Below are positions 14,328 to 22,705 of a stretch of 27,840 bases of DNA, piece by piece (position 1 is the first letter of the stretch; every line of letters starts with the position of its first letter). This stretch comes from Clostridiaceae bacterium (GTDB lineage: Bacteria > Bacillota > Clostridia > Oscillospirales > Acutalibacteraceae): positions 1-27,840 of the forward strand of contig JAEDFL010000027.1 in NCBI GenBank assembly GCA_016292785.1, read 5' to 3'. Made by a program: the position numbers and the translations under genes. The notes below the pieces were generated by a model. That model searched no databases. It saw only the letters and a program-made list of their open reading frames with translations, and was not told where the DNA came from.

Positions 14328-15728
14328 ATGAGTTCAAACTGTGCGGTTATTCTTGCAGCCGGTCAGGGTACACGAATGAAGTCTTCCAAGCCGAAGGTGC
14401 TTGCCGAGGTTCTCTTCAAACCTATGATAGATTGGGTTACCGACGCAGCCGTCGCAGCCGGAATTGACGATATTTGCCTTGTCACGGGCTTTAAGCATGA
14501 GCTGATTGAGGAGCACTTTGACGGACGCTTCAGGACGGTTGTTCAGTCCGAGCTTCTCGGAACAGGTCACGCCGTTATGCAGGCGAAGGATTTTATCAAA
14601 GAACATACTCCGGGCAACGTTCTTGTCCTTAACGGTGACGCTCCTCTCATCCCCGAAGAAACGATAAAGGCGGCTCTCGATTTCCATATTGCGGGCAACA
14701 ATGCCGCCACGGTTATTTCCGCCAAGGTTGAAAATCCTTTCGGTTACGGCAGAATAATCCGCTCAAAGGACGGAAGGCTCAAAAGAATAGTTGAGGAAAA
14801 GGAAGCTACGGCAACCGAGAAGATAGTCAATGAGGTTAATTCCGGCGCATACTGGTTTTCAAGCTCGGTGCTTCTTGAATCGCTTGAGGGCATTGTCGAG
14901 AAGCACGACAAAAAGAAAGACAAGGCCGTTGAATATTATCTCACCGACGCAGTAGAGGTCATTCTTGAAAAAGGACTTAATGCCGCCGCATACGACGCAA
15001 GCTCGCCTGAGATCGTGCTCGGAGCAAACGACAGAGTTCAGCTTCAGCAGCTTAACGATATTGCCCGCCGTCACGTTCTGAGGAAAAATATGCTCAACGG
15101 CGTTTCAATCCCCTGCGCCGACGGAGTTATTATCTCACCCGACGCACATATCAAGGCGGACACGGAAATTCTTCCCGGTACGATAATTAAGGGCAGAACC
15201 GTTATCGGTTCCGACTGTTCAATCGGTCCGAACAGTCTAATTGAGGACAGTGAAATCGGCGACGGCGTTGTTCTCAACAGCGTCCAGTGCTACAGCGCTC
15301 AAGTCAAGAACGGCGCTCATATGGGACCGTTCGTCAGAGTCAGACCCGGCTCGGTGATCGGTGAAAACGTAAAGGTCGGCAACTTTGTCGAGTTTAAAAA
15401 TTCGGTTATCGGCAGCAATACAAGCGTAGCTCACCTTACCTATATCGGCGATACCGACGTAGGAAGCGGAGTAAACTTCGGATGCGGCTGTGCGACAGCC
15501 AACTACAACGGCAAGGATAAAAGCAGAACCGAGGTCGGCGACAATGCGTTCATCGGCTGTGATACCTGTCTTGTCGCTCCCGTTAAGGTCGGCAATAATG
15601 CCTACACGGCGGCAGGCTCGGTAATCACCGAGGATGTTCCCGACAATGCGCTTGCTATTGCACGATCCAAAGAATCCATCAAAAAGGACTGGGTCAACAG
15701 AAAAAAGCCATACAGATGGCAGAAATAA
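14328..15728 (+). CDS. glmU: Bifunctional UDP-GlcNAc pyrophosphorylase / glucosamine-1-phosphate acetyltransferase
   Basis: 466 residues, normal for GlmU. It acetylates glucosamine-1-phosphate and joins the product to UTP, giving UDP-GlcNAc for peptidoglycan. The N-terminal nucleotidyltransferase domain (about 1-230) opens with VILAAGQGTRMKSSKPKVL and contains LNGDAPLI. From about residue 255 a left-handed beta-helix of hexapeptide repeats follows (GTIIKGRTVIGSDCSIGPN). The acetyltransferase site is marked by HLTYIGDTDVGSGVNFGCG and ATANYNGKDKSRTEVGDNAFIG. The start is set by GAGGAGG 7 nt upstream. It is followed 10 bases later by a lipoprotein gene, so the two are likely cotranscribed. Confidence 0.97.
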   Translation: MSSNCAVILAAGQGTRMKSSKPKVLAEVLFKPMIDWVTDAAVAAGIDDICLVTGFKHELIEEHFDGRFRTVVQSELLGTGHAVMQAKDFIKEHTPGNVLVLNGDAPLIPEETIKAALDFHIAGNNAATVISAKVENPFGYGRIIRSKDGRLKRIVEEKEATATEKIVNEVNSGAYWFSSSVLLESLEGIVEKHDKKKDKAVEYYLTDAVEVILEKGLNAAAYDASSPEIVLGANDRVQLQQLNDIARRHVLRKNMLNGVSIPCADGVIISPDAHIKADTEILPGTIIKGRTVIGSDCSIGPNSLIEDSEIGDGVVLNSVQCYSAQVKNGAHMGPFVRVRPGSVIGENVKVGNFVEFKNSVIGSNTSVAHLTYIGDTDVGSGVNFGCGCATANYNGKDKSRTEVGDNAFIGCDTCLVAPVKVGNNAYTAAGSVITEDVPDNALAIARSKESIKKDWVNRKKPYRWQK

Positions 15729-15738
15729 GAGGTAAACC

Positions 15739-16476
15739 ATGAAAAACAAGATTTTTTTGCGAATTGTTTCGCTCGTTATGGCGGCAGGCGTCATGCTTAC
15801 CGTCGGAGGCTGTAAGAAGAATAATTCCGACAGCGGAACAACAGACGCTTCCGGCAACAGCGTTCAGGCGGTAGTTGACGGAAAAGGAAACGCCGTTCAG
15901 CCCTCGGTTGACGAAAAGGCAAGCACGGCTGTCGTAAAGTACACAAAGGTTAATGCCGACGGCAAGGAGGAGGAAGCCACAACCGTACTCAAGGTCAACA
16001 GCCCCATTGTCAATCAGCTCACAATGGGCTCAAAGGTCGATCAGATCTACAAGACCGACGGTCAGAAAAACAGCTTTGTCGATAATGCCGTAAAGAACGA
16101 CGGAATCGACAAGGATCAGGCTGAGGACATTGTAAAGCATCCCGAGGAATGGGTGGAATTTAACTACACGGCCTATATCGCCAACACAAGTACTCAGAGG
16201 CTTATCACCTCTTTCATTGAGGTCGGCGGAAAGAACGACAACATCGTTCTCAAGAAAAACCTCGACTGCGAATACAGCATCAAATCAGGCTCGGCGATGG
16301 AGATTTTTATTTCCGGACTTGTCAACATTGAAAAATATCCCGACGAGGAGAGCCTTCTTGAGGAGCTTAACGGAATGAAGGTCAAGCTCATATACACCCT
16401 TGCCGACGACAAGATCACCGATATCGACAACTGGGACGAGGTTGAGCAGAAGAAGATGGATATCAAGTTCGGATAA
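15739..16476 (+). CDS. Lipoprotein of unknown function
   Basis: 245 residues. A signal peptide with a lipobox VGGC puts the lipidated cysteine at residue 25, so the mature protein is anchored on the outer face of the membrane. A Ser/Asn/Thr-rich linker follows to about residue 50. The rest is a soluble domain (about 55-245) with VKYTKVNADGKEEEATTVLKV, a middle segment DKDQAEDIVKHPEEWVEFNY, and an acidic C-terminus ending DIDNWDEVEQKKMDIKFG. I recognise no family. It lies 10 bases after glmU behind GAGGT and ends before a terminator. Cotranscription with glmU might hint at a cell-envelope role but proves nothing. Confidence 0.85.
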   Translation: MKNKIFLRIVSLVMAAGVMLTVGGCKKNNSDSGTTDASGNSVQAVVDGKGNAVQPSVDEKASTAVVKYTKVNADGKEEEATTVLKVNSPIVNQLTMGSKVDQIYKTDGQKNSFVDNAVKNDGIDKDQAEDIVKHPEEWVEFNYTAYIANTSTQRLITSFIEVGGKNDNIVLKKNLDCEYSIKSGSAMEIFISGLVNIEKYPDEESLLEELNGMKVKLIYTLADDKITDIDNWDEVEQKKMDIKFG

Positions 16477-16516
16477 TCCGTTTTAAAAGAAATTTTAGCC
16501 GCAGATATGCGGTTAT

Positions 16517-16565
16517 CCTCCCCTTATTCGAGCAGACGGCAAACGTTTGCTCAGGGGAGGTTTTG
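16517..16565 (+). terminator. Probable terminator after the glmU operon
   Basis: CCTCCCC (16517-16523) pairs with GGGGAGG (16554-16560), with an inner GAGCA/TGCTC pairing, followed by only four T residues. Readthrough into pth is possible because pth has no clear promoter of its own. Confidence 0.7.
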
Positions 16566-16591
16566 TATGATTAAAATCACCGAGGTGCAAA

Positions 16592-17194
16592 ATGTTCTTT
16601 AAAAAAAGCAAACCGACAGTTTCGGGACCTCCCGAATTTCTTGTGGTAGGTCTCGGCAATCCCGGCAGAGACTACGAATTTACTCGTCACAACGCAGGTT
16701 TTCTCACGCTCGACCATATTGCAAGCGAGCTGGACATAGAAATAAACCGACTGAAAAACAATGCGCTGACAGCCGACACCGTAATTGGCGGACACCGCTG
16801 TCTGTTCGTCAAACCGCAGACCTTTATGAACAACAGCGGCGAAGCTGTCCGTGACATTTCAAAGTTTTACAAGATACCGCCCGAAAAGATCATTGTCATT
16901 TTTGACGATATTTCACTCCCCTGCGGCAAGCTCAGAATCAGGCGCAAGGGAACGGACGGAGGTCACAACGGCATTAAAAGCATAATCTATCATCTCAACT
17001 CGGACAATTTTCCGAGAATAAAAATCGGAGTCGGCGCAAAGCCAAACCCCGATTACAATTTAGCTGACTGGGTACTTTCAAAATTCGGCAAGGACGATAT
17101 GGAACAGCTCAAATCAGCAATCACAAAAGCCACCGAAGTTCTCCCCTTTATTCTTGACGGAGATATCGACAAGGCTATGAACAAGGCAAACTGA
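16592..17194 (+). CDS. pth: Peptidyl-tRNA hydrolase
   Basis: 200 residues. It cleaves the ester bond of peptidyl-tRNAs released from stalled ribosomes, recycling tRNA in the cytoplasm. Motifs are in order: VVGLGNPGRDYEFTRHNAGF with catalytic His33 (equivalent to E. coli His20), KPQTFMNNSG, IFDDISLPCGKLRIRRKG and GGHNGIKSI. About 14 residues precede the usual start of the family (MFFKKSKPTVSGPP); the ATG at 16592 with GAGGTG upstream supports that longer N-terminus. It ends at a hairpin shared with the convergent leucine-rich-repeat gene. Confidence 0.97.
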   Translation: MFFKKSKPTVSGPPEFLVVGLGNPGRDYEFTRHNAGFLTLDHIASELDIEINRLKNNALTADTVIGGHRCLFVKPQTFMNNSGEAVRDISKFYKIPPEKIIVIFDDISLPCGKLRIRRKGTDGGHNGIKSIIYHLNSDNFPRIKIGVGAKPNPDYNLADWVLSKFGKDDMEQLKSAITKATEVLPFILDGDIDKAMNKAN

Positions 17195-17231
17195 AAGAGG
17201 CTGTCGCTCGATGCGACAGCCTCTTGTTTTT
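17195..17231. terminator. Terminator between convergent pth and leucine-rich-repeat gene
   Basis: A perfect stem of about 12 bp (AGAGGCTGTCGC at 17196-17207 region with GCGACAGCCTCT at 17213-17224) is followed by GTTTTT on the plus strand. The T run overlaps the stop codon of the minus-strand gene (17230-17232). Confidence 0.92.
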
Positions 17232-18942
17232 ATCGGTAAACCGAAACCGGTGTGAGCCAACCGAAAAGGAAATCGAAAATTCTTGCGAAGAAATCAGCCA
17301 TACGCTTGAAGAAGGATACCTTTCCGACGATCTCATAGTTAAGTCCGTTGTCCCTTACGAAATCGTAGCCGGCTGAATACTTAACTACCTCGAAAACGAT
17401 GTCCTCACATTCAGCGAGCGCATTCTCGTAGATTTCCTCAACGCTCTCGGCAATATATACTCTTTCGAGCGACGGGCAGCCCGTAAAGAGGTACTCTCCG
17501 AGGGTGTAAACGCCGTCATTGAAGTTGACTCTCCTGAGGTCGGGGCAATTCTGGAATGCGCCCTCGTCAACAACTGTATAATCGCCGCCGACATTAACCT
17601 CTGTCAGGGCGGTATTGCGGAATGCCGCCATTCCTATCCACGAAATACTGTCGCCGAAAACAACCTCGGAAAGAGCCGTGCAGTTTTCAAAAACAGAATT
17701 ATCGACAAAGTAAGCGTTGCTCAGATCAGCGAATCTGATGTTCTCACAGCCCTCAAAGGCATTGTTTCCGATATAATATACCTTGCTGAAGTCAAAGCTT
17801 TCAAAAGTACAATATGCAAAAGAATAAGCATAAATCTCTACATATGAAGTGAGATTTACTTTTTTAAGCTGCTTGCAATTATAGAATGCATAATTGCCTA
17901 TTTCGGAAACATTTTCCGGGACGGTAAACTCGTCGGTATCGGAACCGATAATGTAGTATTCGAGCGAATAGACTGGGGACTCATCATCGAAATCGTATTT
18001 GTAATACAGAGCCTTGCCGTCAGTTGAGTAATGCTCGTTATCACTGCTGACGGTTATATTTTCGATAGTGTTACAGCCTGCAAAGGCACCCAAGACATTA
18101 GCAACGCTTTTACCGATATAGACGCTTTTTACCTTTGTTCCTTCAAGTGCGCGCAAACCGATATATTCGAGTTTGTCGCCCAAATTAAGAGTTTCAAGAT
18201 TCATGCAGTAAGAAAATGTGCCGTCTGTAATTTCCGCTACGGAATCGGGAATAGTTATTTCTTTAATACCTGTGCAGCTTGCAAACGCATAAGGTCCTAT
18301 GTATTCAACGGTTTCGGGAATAGTGATATTTTCGATTCCCGAGCCGAAGAAGCACATATCTGCAATAATCGTTATTCCGTCGGGCACGGTGTAATCCGTT
18401 TCCGAGCCGAGATAAGCGAGAAGCACATTCTGACCGATAACGATCTCACCGTCGGGTGACTTCTCGGAAAGATAGTCGAGAACTCTTGTGCCGTCAAACA
18501 CACTGTAACCGAAATATTCAAAACGGCAATCTTCGGGAATAACGATCTTGCTAAGGTTTATTGCTCCTGCAAATGCGCCGTTATCAATCACCTTTATTGT
18601 AGCGGGCAAGGTAATCTCTCTGAGTGTATAGCAGTCCATGAAAGCATTATTGGCGATAGTTGATACAGTAAAGCTTTCGCCATTGTATTCAACCTCTGAC
18701 GGGATAACAACCTTCTCCGCAAGCAGAGAGTTGCCCTCATCATCGATCTCATATCCTATTACTTCAGCGTGCATACCGTCTTCATCAAGGTATGTAGCGG
18801 AGTAATACACGCCGTCGATCAAGAACATACTTTCGTCATATTCTTCCTCTTCCCAGAATGCCGCCGAGCTGACAGTGAAGGTCAGCGCAATCATAACTGC
18901 GGCAATCATCAATGCCAATAGTTTGTTCAGTCTTTTTTTCAT
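17230..18942 (-). CDS. Secreted BspA-type leucine-rich repeat protein
   Basis: 570 residues. The start is ATG 18942 with GGAG 8 nt upstream; an ATG at 18948 lies only 2 nt from that site. The signal peptide is LLALMIAAVMIALTFTVSSA. After an acidic stretch (WEEEEYDES) the bulk of the protein is an array of LRR_5 repeats of about 22-24 residues. Typical units read ITIPETVEYIGPYAFASCTG and EIGNYAFYNCKQLKKVNL. The array is interrupted at about 290-345 by a non-repeat insert (SDNEHYSTDGKALYYKYDF). The C-terminus is a hydrophobic aromatic segment (FFKRMADFFARIFDFLFGWL) with no LPXTG, which could attach it peripherally. Such proteins usually bind host, plant or bacterial surfaces; the ligand here is unknown. 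Confidence 0.92.
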   Translation of the reverse strand: MKKRLNKLLALMIAAVMIALTFTVSSAAFWEEEEYDESMFLIDGVYYSATYLDEDGMHAEVIGYEIDDEGNSLLAEKVVIPSEVEYNGESFTVSTIANNAFMDCYTLREITLPATIKVIDNGAFAGAINLSKIVIPEDCRFEYFGYSVFDGTRVLDYLSEKSPDGEIVIGQNVLLAYLGSETDYTVPDGITIIADMCFFGSGIENITIPETVEYIGPYAFASCTGIKEITIPDSVAEITDGTFSYCMNLETLNLGDKLEYIGLRALEGTKVKSVYIGKSVANVLGAFAGCNTIENITVSSDNEHYSTDGKALYYKYDFDDESPVYSLEYYIIGSDTDEFTVPENVSEIGNYAFYNCKQLKKVNLTSYVEIYAYSFAYCTFESFDFSKVYYIGNNAFEGCENIRFADLSNAYFVDNSVFENCTALSEVVFGDSISWIGMAAFRNTALTEVNVGGDYTVVDEGAFQNCPDLRRVNFNDGVYTLGEYLFTGCPSLERVYIAESVEEIYENALAECEDIVFEVVKYSAGYDFVRDNGLNYEIVGKVSFFKRMADFFARIFDFLFGWLTPVSVYR

Positions 18943-18969
18943 AAACATTTCTCCATCTCTAAAAAATTT

Positions 18970-18987
18970 TGCAGATATATATCTGCA
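18970..18987. promoter_or_regulatory. Perfect 18-bp palindrome at the LRR gene transcription start
   Basis: TGCAGATATATATCTGCA lies 7 bases after the -10 box of the promoter at 18995-19023, so it would cover or begin at the transcription start. It could be an operator or a 5' mRNA-stabilising hairpin. Confidence 0.65.
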
Positions 18988-18994
18988 TGTGAGA

Positions 18995-19023
18995 ATTTTA
19001 CCATTTTATTCCCTGAATGTAAA
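18995..19023 (-). promoter_or_regulatory. Promoter of the LRR gene
   Basis: On the minus strand TTTACA (19023-19018), 17-bp spacer ending in TGG, TAAAAT (19000-18995): near-consensus with an extended -10 (TG-N). Confidence 0.75.
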
Positions 19024-19047
19024 TATATTTATTAAGAAAAATATAAC

Positions 19048-19094
19048 CAAAAAATCACACGAAATTTTGTGACATAAGTCGAAATTCCGTGTGA
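19048..19094 (-). terminator. Terminator of the pilus-sortase operon
   Basis: Directly after the sortase stop on the minus strand, TCACACGGAATTT pairs imperfectly with AAATTTCGTGTGA, followed by TTTTTT. Confidence 0.85.
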
Positions 19095-19799
19095 CTATTT
19101 TCCGTTTTGTTCAGTTACTCTCTGAGCGCAGACGATGTACCTTTGGTTAATCTGACGGGTTGGTCGGTAGCAGGTTGACAAGGTCAGCAGCTCCTTATCA
19201 GGCTGAATAAAAAGCCTTCTGCTTTCGTTGCGTTCGGCTATCTCCTTGCTGATAACCTCATATTCGAGCGTTTCCCAATAATTTGTTATATAGATTTTAT
19301 CGCCCGGCTCAAGCTCGCTTATGCGGTAAAACATTTTCACGCCGTAAAAAATATTGTGGGCGGCAATAACGCAGTTTGTATTGTTTCCGCCGACAGGCAG
19401 TGAGGTTTTTGCGAGATATACGGCGCCCTTGCTCATATTCTCCTCGCTTGCGCCGTTGTAAACCGGAAGCCTGATGTTTTTTGACGGAACGGAAACATAA
19501 CACAGTATGTCGCTTTTCGCTCCGTAATCGGCAGGGTTGAAATCGGGAGTTTCGTATGATTCCTGGTCAACAAGAGTTCGCTGACCGCTCAGATAAAGAT
19601 TTTCGTTGTACTCTATCATCGCCTGTCTGAGCCTGTCAAAATTCTCGCTGTCCGCCACAGCCTCAAAGGCTTCAACGTTGTCGTCCGCCTGAACTCTGAA
19701 ATAGGTTTTAAATCCGAGCGGAACAACCACAAGAACCGTGCCTGCGATCAAAAGAATTACTGCGATGATCCTGATCGCCTTACTCTGTTTTTTCTTCAT
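19095..19799 (-). CDS. Sortase, second of the pilus operon
   Basis: 234 residues. An N-terminal transmembrane helix (IIAVILLIAGTVLVVVPLGF, about 11-30) anchors the enzyme. The catalytic triad is visible: His148 in VIAAHNIFYG, Cys210 in LLTLSTCYRP, Arg220 before YIVCAQ. There is no C-terminal membrane helix and no DP-F lid. The HN-IFYG context and TLSTC differ from the class C partner, so it may be a housekeeping-like or anchoring sortase that attaches the finished pilus to peptidoglycan. Its class is uncertain. It overlaps the upstream sortase gene by 20 bases, which implies coupled translation. Confidence 0.92.
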   Translation of the reverse strand: MKKKQSKAIRIIAVILLIAGTVLVVVPLGFKTYFRVQADDNVEAFEAVADSENFDRLRQAMIEYNENLYLSGQRTLVDQESYETPDFNPADYGAKSDILCYVSVPSKNIRLPVYNGASEENMSKGAVYLAKTSLPVGGNNTNCVIAAHNIFYGVKMFYRISELEPGDKIYITNYWETLEYEVISKEIAERNESRRLFIQPDKELLTLSTCYRPTRQINQRYIVCAQRVTEQNGK

Positions 19800-20646
19800 T
19801 CTTCTTTTTTCTCCGTTTGATTTTGCTCTTTATTCCTCCGGCGGCAAGAACCGTGACAAAGATAACGCTTATGATTATTGCGGCAAGCTTTGCATAATCC
19901 TGCCATGTGTACTCTTTATCGACGGAAGGCTCCTCGATATCCTTTTCGGTGCTTCCCTCAGTTCTTTCCGCATGGACGAGCAGTCTGTGCGTATTTTTTC
20001 CGTAAGGTGTGCAGGTGATAAGAGTTATGATATCCCTGCCCTTGATGATGTGCAGGGACGAGCTGTCGTCGGGAAGTACGACTTCAATATTGTTAACCTT
20101 GTAAAACAGGGTTTCGTCAAGCACATGGATCTTGATAATATTATCAACTTTAAGCAGGTGCAGATCGGTGAAAAGCTTCGCCGACGGCAAGCCGCAATGG
20201 GCGGACAAAACCGCATGGGTGGATTCCCCTCCGACAGGCAGTGAGGTGTTTTCAAGGTGACCGACGCCTTTTACAAGAACGTCCTCTGTCGTGTGGTGAT
20301 AAATCGGAAGATTAACCTTGATAGCCGGAATCTCAACGAAAGCCATAATATCATCTGTCGCAAGAAGCTCGTCGTAATTTCCGTCCGTAATCGGATAGGC
20401 GTCCGGGTCAAAGGGGTCGGTCAGAACAACGGCATTGTTGAAAAGGCTGTAATTATAGCGGTGAGCTGCGTCCATCTCGGCGGCAATCTCTTCCTTGCTC
20501 ATTTTTGCGATCGCTTCGTTGTGGTTTGTGATGGATCGGCTGCTGTTCAATTCATACAGATAGTTTGAAATCGTCGGATAAAGGAAAACGGATATTCCAA
20601 CCAAGAATGCAACCACTATGAAAATTGTAGTCATATTCTTTTTCAC
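19780..20646 (-). CDS. Class C (pilin-polymerising) sortase
   Basis: 288 residues with a GTG start at 20646; AAGGAGGG lies about 7 nt upstream. The protein has an N-terminal membrane helix (about 6-26) and a C-terminal one (about 253-270), as usual for class C. The lid motif Asp78-Pro79-Phe80 is present. Catalytic residues are His150 (LSAHCGLP), Cys212 (LITCTPYG) and Arg221 (NTHRLLVHAER). The family cuts the LPXTG signal of the pilin and links it to a lysine of the next subunit, building a covalent pilus on the outer membrane face. It lies directly downstream of the pilin gene, from which it is separated by a strong intercistronic hairpin. Confidence 0.96.
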   Translation of the reverse strand: MKKNMTTIFIVVAFLVGISVFLYPTISNYLYELNSSRSITNHNEAIAKMSKEEIAAEMDAAHRYNYSLFNNAVVLTDPFDPDAYPITDGNYDELLATDDIMAFVEIPAIKVNLPIYHHTTEDVLVKGVGHLENTSLPVGGESTHAVLSAHCGLPSAKLFTDLHLLKVDNIIKIHVLDETLFYKVNNIEVVLPDDSSSLHIIKGRDIITLITCTPYGKNTHRLLVHAERTEGSTEKDIEEPSVDKEYTWQDYAKLAAIIISVIFVTVLAAGGIKSKIKRRKKKNEEKTE

Positions 20647-20667
20647 CGTTTTCCCTCCTTAAAATAC

Positions 20668-20691
20668 GGGGCTGTCTTGAGTGACAGCCCC
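20668..20691 (-). promoter_or_regulatory. Intercistronic hairpin between pilin and sortase C
   Basis: GGGGCTGTC (20668-20676) pairs with GACAGCCCC (20683-20691) around a 6-base loop. On the minus strand it is followed by GTATTTTAAGG, a weak T run, so it probably acts as a partial terminator or 3' stabiliser that keeps sortase levels below pilin levels. Confidence 0.7.
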
Positions 20692-20728
20692 TCATAATTA
20701 TCTATTCAGATAGGTTGATCTTTTACGA

Positions 20729-22222
20729 TCAGTTAGCGCTATTGGACTTCTTTTTCTTTGTAACGATAAGCATTACAACTGCAACGCCCATGATAGCAAT
20801 ACCGACAGCGGTAAAGATTGCAGTACCGATACCACCTGTCTGCGGAAGTGTGAAGCCGTCGCTGTTTTCTACCTCAACTGTGTAAATACCTGCGGTAGTC
20901 TCAACCTCTGCGTCTGTGAAGTTAACCTTGATAGCCTCTGTAAGGAGATTGTAACCTGACGGAGCCTTTGTCTCGACGAGATAGTAGTCATACTTGTCTG
21001 CGTTTGCTTCGTACTTCTTAAATTCTGCAACACCGTTTACGTCAGTAGCCTTGTCAGCCTCAAGAAGGATACCGTCAATATCTGTATGAGGAATCTTAAC
21101 TGCTTTGCCGGCGTCGATTTCATCTCTTGTAGCTGTTCTGTAAAGATCGAAGTGTGCATCGGCAAGCTTATGATTGCTGTCGCCCTTAGCATACTTATCA
21201 ATCTTGATTTCGAAGGTTGTTACATCAACAGATGCTTCCTTCTGGTTGTGTGAATCCGTAACGAACGGATAGAAGGAATAATCAAATGTAACGGTGTTCG
21301 TCTCAACAGTATTAACTTCTGTTGTGTCGTCATCGTTAAGAGTTGCTTTGTAGCTGATAACAAGCTTCTTGCCGCCGTTTGCAGCCCAGTAAGCGTCGTA
21401 CTGACCGTTGCTTACCGTGATCTTGTAGGTGTACTCAGCCGCTGCTGTTGTTGTGATGTCATAAGCCGATTCGGGAACTGTTACGCCGTCAACCGTCAAT
21501 GTGATTGAAGCGGGATCAAGAGTAAGTCCGTCGGGCATGAGATCGGATACCGAAAAGGTCTTGTCGGTTGCGTTGGCGGAATAAGTCGGGATATCAACCG
21601 AAACGGTGTATGTAACCTTTTCTTTCTTTGTAACGCTGGTCTTGTCGGCAGTCTTTGTAACCGTAACCTCTGTCTTCTTAGCGGTGAATGTGTTGTCGTC
21701 GATTACATAAACACCGTTTTCAACTGTCGGCTCAAGCTTCTGGAACATGAGCTGATAAACCGAAGTTGAAGAAGTAGGTCTGATGAAATACTCGCCCATT
21801 GCAAGATCTGCGAATGTAGCTGTTCCCTCAGCTGCAACTGTCTCAGTCTTAACGGGAGCGATATTTCTTGCGGCAATATACTGAGGAAGATTTGCAAGCA
21901 GATCCTTCAGTTCCTGAGAATCGTCCTTAAGCTTTGCAAAGTTTTCAACGGTAATTGCTGTTGCATTGAAGGAAGTTGTGCCTGCAAAATAATCTGCAAA
22001 GTCGCTGTTCCAAGCATATGCAAGGGTGTTTGTAGCTGCATCATAAGTAATATCGATTACTTTGTATGCAGAAAGCTGGTCGTTGGGGACGGCCTGTTCA
22101 ACCGTGATTGAAGCGGTTGATGCTGCCGTAACCGTTCTCGGTGCGGCAAACGCCATCATTGGCAGCATTGTAACGACCATAACAACTGCCAGAAGGATGG
22201 ATAAGAGTGTTTTGTTCTTCAT
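20729..22222 (-). CDS. LPXTG-anchored pilin backbone subunit (isopeptide-forming)
   Basis: 497 residues. The start is ATG 22222, where the signal peptide begins (MKNKTLLSILLAVVMVVTML, cleaved near AFA); the open frame extending to 22420 crosses the promoter. After an N-terminal domain (about 35-205) comes a D2-type domain (KTADKTSVTKKEKVTYTVSV, about 210-350). A SpaA/Cna_B-like domain follows (about 370-455) with the lysine-bearing FEIKIDKYAKG and the E-box YYLVETKAPSGYNLL, which form intramolecular Lys-Asn isopeptide bonds in such pilins. LPQTG is at 459-463, followed by a hydrophobic helix and a KKKK tail. The class C sortase next to it would polymerise it. There is no separate tip or base pilin in this operon. 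Confidence 0.95.
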   Translation of the reverse strand: MKNKTLLSILLAVVMVVTMLPMMAFAAPRTVTAASTASITVEQAVPNDQLSAYKVIDITYDAATNTLAYAWNSDFADYFAGTTSFNATAITVENFAKLKDDSQELKDLLANLPQYIAARNIAPVKTETVAAEGTATFADLAMGEYFIRPTSSTSVYQLMFQKLEPTVENGVYVIDDNTFTAKKTEVTVTKTADKTSVTKKEKVTYTVSVDIPTYSANATDKTFSVSDLMPDGLTLDPASITLTVDGVTVPESAYDITTTAAAEYTYKITVSNGQYDAYWAANGGKKLVISYKATLNDDDTTEVNTVETNTVTFDYSFYPFVTDSHNQKEASVDVTTFEIKIDKYAKGDSNHKLADAHFDLYRTATRDEIDAGKAVKIPHTDIDGILLEADKATDVNGVAEFKKYEANADKYDYYLVETKAPSGYNLLTEAIKVNFTDAEVETTAGIYTVEVENSDGFTLPQTGGIGTAIFTAVGIAIMGVAVVMLIVTKKKKSNSAN

Positions 22223-22350
22223 AATGTTTTTCCTTTCATTATTATTATTTTTATTTTGACGGCGTTGAGTGCGCCAAAACAAACATATTATATCCGTCGA
22301 AAAAACGGCAAAGCCCGAGTTCTTCCGACAATATTTGTTTACATTTTTTA

Positions 22351-22378
22351 TTATATACATTCTTCTCATTTTTTCAAG
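22351..22378 (-). promoter_or_regulatory. Probable pilin promoter
   Basis: On the minus strand TTGAAA (22378-22373), 16-bp spacer, TATAAT (22356-22351). A leader of about 120 bases results. A second TATAAT lies nearer the gene (22292-22287) but has no clear -35. Confidence 0.6.
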
Positions 22379-22676
22379 GCTTTTCTGCAAATTTATATGG
22401 TTTTTTTTAATTTTTTTCATTATTTTTTCTCAAAAGGAAAATTAAAGGCGGCTCGAGCTTTTTCGTTCCGCAAAATGGCAAAGCTTCGCTTGACTTTTGC
22501 TTTTTAAATCTACATAAAAGCTTGAATAGACGGAGCTTTTATGTTCCGTTTTGTCAAAAATTATCATCTGTATATACTTAAAATATTTATCACAATTCAT
22601 TGTCAATTTTCCACAATTATTTTGCTGAAATCCAAAATAAATTTTCACCCCAAAAGGTAAAAAAATAAAAAATCTG

Positions 22677-22705
22677 TTGAAAAAATTTTTCCGATATGAT
22701 ACTAT
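22677..22705 (+). promoter_or_regulatory. Probable promoter of the giant surface protein
   Basis: TTGAAA (22677-22682), 17-bp spacer ending in TGA, TACTAT (22700-22705), an extended -10. The leader is about 105 bases and ends with AGGAGGAG 7 nt before the ATG. Confidence 0.6.

Noticed and set aside
22261..22340. Possible cyclic-di-GMP riboswitch because of GGCAAAGCC near the pilin leader
   Set aside because: Only the short GCAAAGC string fits; the surrounding helices of the GEMM motif could not be drawn on either strand.
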